From Anaerolineales bacterium (GTDB taxonomy: Bacteria > Chloroflexota > Anaerolineae > Anaerolineales > Villigracilaceae), in NCBI GenBank assembly GCA_025938055.1, contig JAICQC010000105.1, forward strand, positions 1 to 11,514: a stretch of DNA of 11,514 nucleotides. The letters run 5' to 3'. The notes under the pieces were generated by a model. That model was not told where the DNA came from, did not search any database, and saw only the letters and a program-made list of their open reading frames with translations. The first letter of the stretch is position 1; each line of letters begins with the position of its first letter. The position numbers and the translations under genes are program-made. Shown one piece after another: positions 6,304-11,514 of the stretch.

Positions 6304-7665
6304 CTAGGAGGGCGGGATGTTCTGGTTGCGGTGCAGGACGTTACGAGGATCGTATTTCTGCTTGAGCATCTGGAGACGATCGAACGTTTCAACCCCGAAC
6401 GTTGCGCGCACACGCTCGATTGGCTCGTCGTCCTGCATGTAATTAACATATCCACCGCCGCTGAAGGACCACGGCTCAAGCGCCGCCGCGGACTCGCGCG
6501 CCCAGGAAATCTGTTCCGCGTCGAGGACAGGGTCCTGCCAGACGGCCATCACACTGACGTTGAACGCGGCGTGCCGGAAGCCAACGGCCCCGGGAGGCGC
6601 GTCAGCGTCCTTTGGTGCACCATGCAGCGATTCGATCATGATTCCCCCAGGCGAACGTCCCAGCACAAGGATACGCCTGAGCATTTCATCGAACAACTCA
6701 TCTGGAAGTTCGCGCACGAAGTGGCCTTTCCAGTAATGCCGCTTCTCGCCGTATGCTGTATCGATCATGCGCTGCTGCTCAAGAAACGAGTGCTTACGCA
6801 ACCCATCTTCGATGAGCCCTGGCGCTGACCGTAGAGTTTGAAGCTCCTCAGGAGCTTCAGCTGAGCCCGTGTAGCATGGAAAAATTTCGAGCACGGGTAC
6901 CAGTGATTCATCCAACCCCAGCGCCACTTGGCAACCAAGATCGCGCGGCGAACGCGCAACCACATCCCGATACCGGAGCAACGCCTCGCGGATGCCATCT
7001 CCCCTATACACGAGTCGCCCACCCACCACGCGCTCAAGAGGGTGCAGCCGGAATTCTAATTGTGTGACCACTCCGAAGTTTCCACCTCCACCGCGCAGCC
7101 CCCACAGCAGATCCGGATTCTCATCCGCGTTTGCGTGGATCACAAGTCCATCCGGAGTAACCAGCTCTGCCGCGATTATGTTGTCACAAGTTAGGCCGTA
7201 CTGTGCAGTCAAGTGACCAATACCGCCTCCGAGGCTAAGTCCTGTGACACCCGTAGAGACGACAACGCCTCCGGGCGTGACGAGTCCGAAGGCCTGAGTC
7301 GCCGTGTCGAAGTCGAGCCAGGTCGCGCCTCCTTCCGAACGAGCGATGCGCGTCTCAGGGTTCACTTCGACCTTACGCATCTCTGAGAGGTCGATCACGA
7401 GTCCGCCGTCACAGACACAATGACCGGCAGGATTGTGCCCGCCTCCGCGCACCGCCACCTCAAGCTCATGTCCCTGCGCGAAGCCGAGCGCGATCGCAAC
7501 ATCGTCCACGCCAACACAACGCGCGATCACCGCCGGACGGCGGTCGATGAGAGCGTTGAAGCCGCGGCGTGCCTTGTCGTAATGAGTATCCGTAGGGCGG
7601 GTTACACTGCCCGACAACGAACGCTGCAACTCATCCACGCTCCTATCTGATAAGACATTTTCCAT
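6304..7665 (-). CDS. FAD-dependent oxidase, berberine-bridge-enzyme type (bicovalent flavin)
   Basis: The 453-residue protein combines an N-terminal FAD-binding domain of the p-cresol-hydroxylase/vanillyl-alcohol-oxidase type (about 40-205) with a C-terminal berberine-bridge domain. FAD marks are VRGGGHNPAG with His77, VTPGGVVVSTGVTGLSLGGGIG, and GLTCDN with Cys160; then LRGGGGNFGVVT. His77 and Cys160 are the positions expected to tether FAD by two covalent bonds. The C-terminus has YVNYMQDD and YDPRNVLHRNQNI, the usual ending. Family members oxidise alcohols, sugars or complex natural products with O2; the substrate here is unknown. No signal peptide is visible. The ATG at 7665 has GGAGG four nt upstream. 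The gene follows the MFS gene by 39 nt in the same operon, and its DNA appears richer in GC than the UvrA-like gene at the other end. Confidence 0.93.
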   Translation of the reverse strand: MENVLSDRSVDELQRSLSGSVTRPTDTHYDKARRGFNALIDRRPAVIARCVGVDDVAIALGFAQGHELEVAVRGGGHNPAGHCVCDGGLVIDLSEMRKVEVNPETRIARSEGGATWLDFDTATQAFGLVTPGGVVVSTGVTGLSLGGGIGHLTAQYGLTCDNIIAAELVTPDGLVIHANADENPDLLWGLRGGGGNFGVVTQLEFRLHPLERVVGGRLVYRGDGIREALLRYRDVVARSPRDLGCQVALGLDESLVPVLEIFPCYTGSAEAPEELQTLRSAPGLIEDGLRKHSFLEQQRMIDTAYGEKRHYWKGHFVRELPDELFDEMLRRILVLGRSPGGIMIESLHGAPKDADAPPGAVGFRHAAFNVSVMAVWQDPVLDAEQISWARESAAALEPWSFSGGGYVNYMQDDEPIERVRATFGVETFDRLQMLKQKYDPRNVLHRNQNIPPS

Positions 7666-7704
7666 GAGACCTCCATTTATATCGCTCGCAATAGGTTCTT
7701 AAGC

Positions 7705-8952
7705 TTAGTTGCCATTCGTCGCTTCGCCAACACTTTCAGGGGCTACCGTTTCATCCAAATGCTTCATGAAAGGGAAAAGTAAAACACCCAGCGAGATCAA
7801 ACCCATCAAAATGGCACAGACCAGGATACCGACCCTCGCGGAAGTGGCATTGATCAGCCAGCCAAAGAACAGCGAAGCCAGCGCGATGATAATAAACCCC
7901 ATACCAGCACCCAGACTGTTCACACGACCCAGCAGTCTCTCGGGCGTACGCGTGTAAAAAGAAGAATAGGGGATTGCCATAATGCCGGTGAAGACCACGC
8001 CTGCCATGAAACCGACCAGCATCGCGAGGATGGACCCGGGCTGCAAGAAATAGAGCCCGAATAAAGCCAGGGCATATGCGCCTGTGGCACCAAACAGCCA
8101 TTTGTGCTGCGATACTTTTGGAGCAAAGGCAGCGAAGATAAAGCCGCCGATCATGCCGCCCAGCGCCTGTGCTCCAAGGAAAATCCCCAATTGCGCCGCG
8201 CTTTGGTTAGCAAAGACAAACCAGGCAGGGAAGACAATCGCGCTCACAGGTCCAACCACGAAGGCGAAAAATGGTCCAAAAAGCTGCATGGGTCCCAGGA
8301 AAGGGTCTTGGATCAGGAACTGTACTGCCTCGCGCATATCCGCGTACGCCTGGTGCACACTCATATGATTTTCGTGTACCAGGATCTGTCGCGGCAGGCG
8401 CAGGACCAGGAAGATGCAAACCACAAAGAGCACACTGGCGAACATCAGGGTTACACTTTCACTGAGGGAGGCAACCAATATACCGGCGCTCAATGGACCC
8501 ACAAAGTTGGCTACATTCTGAAGAGTTTGTTGGATACCCATCGCCCGCACGATCGGAATATCATGCTGTGTGGCGGCACCCGGCACCATGGTGTTTTTCG
8601 CGATCTGCCCCGGCCCGTCAAAGAACACACCGATGATCTGCGACACGATCACCAGCCAGAGGGAGAAAAAATCGAAGAACAGAGCGATGCCGAGCAGAAA
8701 TGCAGTGACCGTGCTAAGCAAATCAGCAATGATGGAAACTTTACGTCCACCAATCCGGTCGGTGATCAAACCACCGGTCATCACGCCGACGAAAGCTGTT
8801 ATACCCATAGCAAACGCCACCGTGCCAGCGCTTACCGCGTTCCCTGTGCGCGACAGCACCAGCCACGGGATTACAAAGGCAATGACCTGGTTGGCAAACG
8901 TGGATGCAGACTGTGATGCCAGCAAACGGAGTAACTGATGTGCGCCCAGCAT
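7705..8952 (-). CDS. Major facilitator superfamily transporter, efflux type
   Basis: The 415-residue protein is hydrophobic throughout with about twelve spans, an inner-membrane transporter. The MFS motif A, GGLITDRIGGRK, is at residues 60-71 between spans 2 and 3. A half-repeat version of that loop, TPERLLGRVNSL, is at 336-347. The Asn/Gln-rich FDGPGQIAKNTMVPG (111-125) and the layout are typical of the MFS_3/macrolide-efflux-like group, proton-driven drug exporters. Substrate cannot be assigned. The start at 8952 has only a weak, distant GGGA, so its expression may depend on the DHFR-like gene that ends 28 nt upstream. It precedes the FAD oxidase by 39 nt. Exporting or protecting against the product or substrate of that oxidase is a reasonable guess. 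Confidence 0.92.
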   Translation of the reverse strand: MLGAHQLLRLLASQSASTFANQVIAFVIPWLVLSRTGNAVSAGTVAFAMGITAFVGVMTGGLITDRIGGRKVSIIADLLSTVTAFLLGIALFFDFFSLWLVIVSQIIGVFFDGPGQIAKNTMVPGAATQHDIPIVRAMGIQQTLQNVANFVGPLSAGILVASLSESVTLMFASVLFVVCIFLVLRLPRQILVHENHMSVHQAYADMREAVQFLIQDPFLGPMQLFGPFFAFVVGPVSAIVFPAWFVFANQSAAQLGIFLGAQALGGMIGGFIFAAFAPKVSQHKWLFGATGAYALALFGLYFLQPGSILAMLVGFMAGVVFTGIMAIPYSSFYTRTPERLLGRVNSLGAGMGFIIIALASLFFGWLINATSARVGILVCAILMGLISLGVLLFPFMKHLDETVAPESVGEATNGN

Positions 8953-8980
8953 AGGAATTTATTTCCCGATTTAGAGGCAA

Positions 8981-9538
8981 TCAGCTTTGTGGGAGGGGCT
9001 GGTACGTAAGGATCGCGACGCCTGTACCGGTCACTTTCGAATCGACAAGATGCAGCTTCTTCAGATCGCCATCATCCATGAAAAGACGCTTACCGCTGCC
9101 GACAACGACAGGATGGATCATAAGTTTCAGTTCATCGAGCAAACCGTCTCGCAACAGGGAGCGGACAAGTGTCGGGCTGCCGCTCACTCCAATGGTCTTT
9201 CCGCGTTGCTGTTTCAGCTTGTGGGTCTCTTTCGCAAGGTCTCTTCTGATCAGCGTTGGTTTTTCCCACTGTCCCCATTCAACTTCATCCAGCGTCGTTG
9301 AGACCACATACTTCGGCGTATTGTTAATGTGGCTTGCAAAGGGTTCGTCGGTAGAGTTGGGCCAGAAGGGTGCAAAATCCTGATAGGTCACCCGCCCCAT
9401 AAGGATCGTGTCCTCCTGGTCTATCTGTGAATTAATGTCCGTCAGCATGTTGTCATCAAGCAGTCCCTCCTGCCAGAGATGAGGCGATTCCACAACGCCA
9501 TCCAGGGAAATAAATAACCATGCAGATACCTTTCTCAT
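8981..9538 (-). CDS. Dihydrofolate-reductase-like / RibD C-terminal domain protein
   Basis: The 185-residue protein belongs to the DHFR/RibD-C reductase fold. Visible marks are the N-terminal strand VSAWLFISLDGVVE (4-17), the LMGRVTYQDFAPFW segment (47-60), the nucleotide-binding GVSGSPTLVRSLL (117-129), and DELKLMIHPVVVGSGKRLF (135-153). The NADPH-dependent reductase fold is clear, but these short stand-alone proteins are not true folate or riboflavin enzymes and their substrates are mostly unknown. I chose the ATG at 9538 over one at 9571 because of a strong AAGGAG eight nt upstream and because MRKVSAWLFIS is the usual start. Gaps to its neighbours are 45 nt (AraC) and 28 nt (MFS), indicating one transcript. 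An intercistronic hairpin reaches up to its ribosome binding site. Confidence 0.9.
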   Translation of the reverse strand: MRKVSAWLFISLDGVVESPHLWQEGLLDDNMLTDINSQIDQEDTILMGRVTYQDFAPFWPNSTDEPFASHINNTPKYVVSTTLDEVEWGQWEKPTLIRRDLAKETHKLKQQRGKTIGVSGSPTLVRSLLRDGLLDELKLMIHPVVVGSGKRLFMDDGDLKKLHLVDSKVTGTGVAILTYQPLPQS

Positions 9539-9550
9539 ATTCGGTTCTCC

Positions 9551-9594
9551 TTTACCGCTAAGGGTTAACACCTAAATAATACATTAGCGGAAAA
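9551..9594 (-). promoter_or_regulatory. Intercistronic inverted repeat next to the DHFR-like gene's ribosome binding site
   Basis: TTTACCGCTAA (9551-9561) and TTAGCGGAAAA (9584-9594) are complementary at 10 of 11 positions around a 22-nt loop. In the minus-strand transcript the 5' arm carries the AraC stop codon. The 3' arm ends in UAAA, overlapping the first bases of the AAAGGAG ribosome binding site. The hairpin could set the relative expression of the two genes or protect mRNA ends. No T-run follows on the transcript, so it is not a terminator. Confidence 0.45.
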
Positions 9595-10300
9595 GTTCTG
9601 TCTTGAATAAAAGCGACATCTGCACAGCTTCGCTTTTATTGATGATTTGTGTGGGGGTTTTCCCGATGAAGTGCTTCAGCGCGCGAGTCAGGTGTGCTTG
9701 ATCGGTATAACCGACCATGTCGACGGTGTCGAGAATCGAGACACCTTCTTGCAAGAGAATCGTCGCTTGTCTGGCACGCTTGATTTGCCGGAGTGTGCCC
9801 TGTGTCAGACCGGTGGCATGCATAAAGTGACGCTGTACAGAACGCGGGGACAATTCCTGTGGTTCGCCCCGCGCCACCGACTCTATCACTGGATCACAGA
9901 TCAATAACTCTTCTCTCACGAGACGGTCTACGAACGTATCTGCATTTTCATAGGTAGGGAATTGCCAGGCAAAACCATTCAGCCAGAACGATTTGCTTGA
10001 TGCATCAGGCAAATCCACGCTTCCATCGACCAGGGCGCCCGCGGGCAAATAGGGCAATATTGTGCCATGCTTGAAAACGATGCCAAAATATTCGCCGCCC
10101 GTAAATGTCACCTCGAGCGGCGTGACCCTGGTCTCTGGTCCTCGGACAGTCATGGTTGTGTTGCCATGATACTTGGATACGACCAGTTCCCAGTGACTTA
10201 TGGCAATCGAAAGGAAAGGTCCGGTACGCTCAGATTGGGCACACCAAATCCTTTCTACAAAAGGCGAGTCTGAAAGTTTTTCCTCAAAGTTAAAGATCAT
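9584..10300 (-). CDS. AraC-family transcriptional regulator (second)
   Basis: The 238-residue protein carries a C-terminal AraC-type double helix-turn-helix: LSPRSVQRHFMHATGLTQGTLRQIKRARQA (about 150-179) and GVSILDTVDMVGYTDQAHLTRALKHFIGKTPTQI (186-219). The N-terminal 130 residues do not show the His-rich cupin of the regulator at 2969-3790. They look like the DUF6597-type sensor region seen in several short AraC proteins, though I am unsure. The ATG at 10300 has a full GGAGG seven nt upstream. The gene is inside the minus-strand operon, 48 nt after the UvrA-like stop and 45 nt before the DHFR-like gene, so it probably regulates this operon. AraC proteins of this kind next to DHFR-like genes are familiar from other genomes. 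Confidence 0.9.
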   Translation of the reverse strand: MIFNFEEKLSDSPFVERIWCAQSERTGPFLSIAISHWELVVSKYHGNTTMTVRGPETRVTPLEVTFTGGEYFGIVFKHGTILPYLPAGALVDGSVDLPDASSKSFWLNGFAWQFPTYENADTFVDRLVREELLICDPVIESVARGEPQELSPRSVQRHFMHATGLTQGTLRQIKRARQATILLQEGVSILDTVDMVGYTDQAHLTRALKHFIGKTPTQIINKSEAVQMSLLFKTELFR

Positions 10301-10348
10301 GTTTCAGCCTCCATGTATCAGTCAGAGCCCTACAAAACATAATGGTTA

Positions 10349-11514
10349 TCATTTGCGTAAGTACTCACTGGTAAGCGAACGCTTTGCACTCAGAAGCTGC
10401 TTCGGCGTCCCTTCAAAAATTACCTGCCCGCCCTTACTGCCACCCTCAGGGCCCATATCAATGATCCAATCTGCGTGCTTGATGACATGTACATTGTGCT
10501 CAATGACAATGACAGTGTTACCCGCATCCACCAAACGATTAATCACTTCCATTAAGTGACCAATATCAGAAAGATGCAAGCCGGTCGTCGGCTCATCCAT
10601 AACGTACACACTGCCTTTTTTATGTAACTCACTGGCAAGTTTAATGCGCTGACACTCACCGCCAGACAATGTACTCAAGGGCTGACCAAGAGTCAAATAA
10701 TCCAAGCCAACATCACTCAAGGCTTGCAATTTTCGGCAGATTTCCTTGATATCGAAATACTCAAGCGCTTGTTGTACATTCATTGCCAGCACGTCGCTGA
10801 TGGACCTACCATCGAGTTTGTAACCCAGCACTTCATCCTTGAAGCGCTTCCCACCGCAGACTTCACAGGGAGTTTTAACCTCGCCCAAAGCTGCCAGATC
10901 GGTATAGATCGCGCCCAGCCCCTGGCAGTTCTCGCAAGCCCCTTTTGAATTGAAACTGAATAGCGAGGCACTGACTTTGTTTGCGGCTGCAAAAGCCTTG
11001 CGCACATCGTCCATAATGCCAGTATACGTAGCAGGGTTGGATCGAGTAGAGACTCCGACTGCAGATTGGTCGATCACAATCGCATCGGGATGTTGTTGCA
11101 AAAACGCTTCGTTGATGAGTGAGCTTTTTCCAGAACCTGCTACACCAGTCACTACGGTGAGCACACCTGTTGGTATGTCCACGGTGATATTCTGCAGGTT
11201 ATTCACTTTGGCGTTTTTGACGGTCAGCTTGCCTGCTGGCGAACGAAAATCATCCTTCAAAGGAACAGTCTTCTTCATATGCTTGCCGGTCAGGGTATCC
11301 GCTTTTAGCAGGTTTGCGTAACTGCCTTCATAAACAATCTCGCCGCCATGAATTCCCGCCTGTGGCCCCATATCAACGACATAATCTGCGGACTTGATCA
11401 GATCTGGATCATGCTCCACGACGAGTACTGTGTTGCCTTTATCGCGTAGTTTTTGCAGCAATTCATTCATGCGATGTACATCGCGTGGATGCAAGCCCAC
11501 ACTTGGCTCATCAA
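10349..11514 (-). CDS. UvrA-like tandem ABC ATPase, C-terminal half (N-terminus outside window)
   Basis: About 387 residues are visible and the frame is open to base 11514. The visible part begins at the end of the first nucleotide-binding domain, with DEPSVGLHPRD and VVEHDPDLI. The second domain is complete: Walker A GVAGSGKSS (bases 11146-11120), a zinc-finger pair CENC and CEVC separated by 19 residues, signature LSGGECQRIKLASEL, Walker B VYVMDEPTTGLH, and the switch VIEHNVHVI. It is compact: the stretch from Walker A to IDQSAVG is shorter than in housekeeping UvrA. This matches the shorter UvrA-like proteins (about 750 residues) related to UvrA2 and DrrC, linked to drug resistance rather than general excision repair. 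It ends with tandem stops TGA-TAA. The in-frame GTG near 11500 is not the true start. It is the first visible gene of the operon. Confidence 0.92.
   Translation of the reverse strand, partial: DEPSVGLHPRDVHRMNELLQKLRDKGNTVLVVEHDPDLIKSADYVVDMGPQAGIHGGEIVYEGSYANLLKADTLTGKHMKKTVPLKDDFRSPAGKLTVKNAKVNNLQNITVDIPTGVLTVVTGVAGSGKSSLINEAFLQQHPDAIVIDQSAVGVSTRSNPATYTGIMDDVRKAFAAANKVSASLFSFNSKGACENCQGLGAIYTDLAALGEVKTPCEVCGGKRFKDEVLGYKLDGRSISDVLAMNVQQALEYFDIKEICRKLQALSDVGLDYLTLGQPLSTLSGGECQRIKLASELHKKGSVYVMDEPTTGLHLSDIGHLMEVINRLVDAGNTVIVIEHNVHVIKHADWIIDMGPEGGSKGGQVIFEGTPKQLLSAKRSLTSEYLRK

Noticed and set aside
6187..6828. 213-codon plus-strand open frame
   Set aside because: It is the complement of the 3' part of the FAD oxidase, whose motifs are unambiguous; the plus-strand product shows no family features or ribosome binding site.
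8104..8916. 270-codon plus-strand open frame
   Set aside because: Antisense to the MFS transporter; the product is rich in His, Gln and Arg, with no domain pattern, as expected of a shadow frame.
10336..10352. ATGATAACCAT shared between the UvrA-like stop region (minus strand) and the exporter start at 3799
   Set aside because: An 11-nt match is expected by chance in a window of this size and the two contexts are unrelated.

Overview
The window reads as a bacterial chromosome segment of moderate to fairly high GC. Gene content (DUF2270 membrane protein, stand-alone FEN-type exonuclease, DHFR-like protein next to an AraC regulator) would fit Chloroflexota of the Anaerolineae type. That placement is inferred from gene content alone and is tentative. 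There is no rRNA, tRNA, CRISPR array, transposase or phage gene. Promoters look like ordinary sigma-70 sites.

Layout. (1) 1-445, minus: 5' part of a DUF2270 membrane protein. It is divergent from (2) a CaiB/BaiF-family CoA transferase at 627-1835, plus. A promoter and a 16-bp near-palindrome lie between them. (3) 1832-2968: a distinctly AT-richer block. It starts with a 24-codon stub that has a good ribosome binding site and overlaps the CoA-transferase stop. It continues with non-coding sequence rich in small inverted repeats and a truncated Kelch-repeat lipoprotein (2219-2818). I read this block as a scar of insertion and deletion. (4) 2969-4395, plus: an AraC-family regulator followed 8 nt later by a LysE/EamB-type amino-acid exporter, a plausible regulator-exporter unit. 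(5) 4400-6090, minus: an alpha/beta hydrolase and a FEN-type 5'-3' exonuclease whose genes overlap by ATGA, behind a near-consensus promoter (6210-6239). The exonuclease converges on the exporter with only 4 nt between the stop codons. (6) 6304-11514, minus: five tightly spaced genes, in order of transcription a UvrA-like tandem ABC ATPase (cut by the window edge), a second AraC-family regulator, a DHFR/RibD-C-like protein, an MFS efflux-type transporter and a berberine-bridge-type FAD oxidase with both covalent flavin attachment residues.

How the genes may work together: region 6 has the make-up of a drug or toxin response operon (UvrA-like DNA or drug-handling ATPase, regulator, two redox enzymes, efflux pump). 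Each family is known; I have not recognised this combination as a described system. It is the best candidate here for something new, but the claim rests on gene order only. The rest of the window is ordinary accessory metabolism and regulation.
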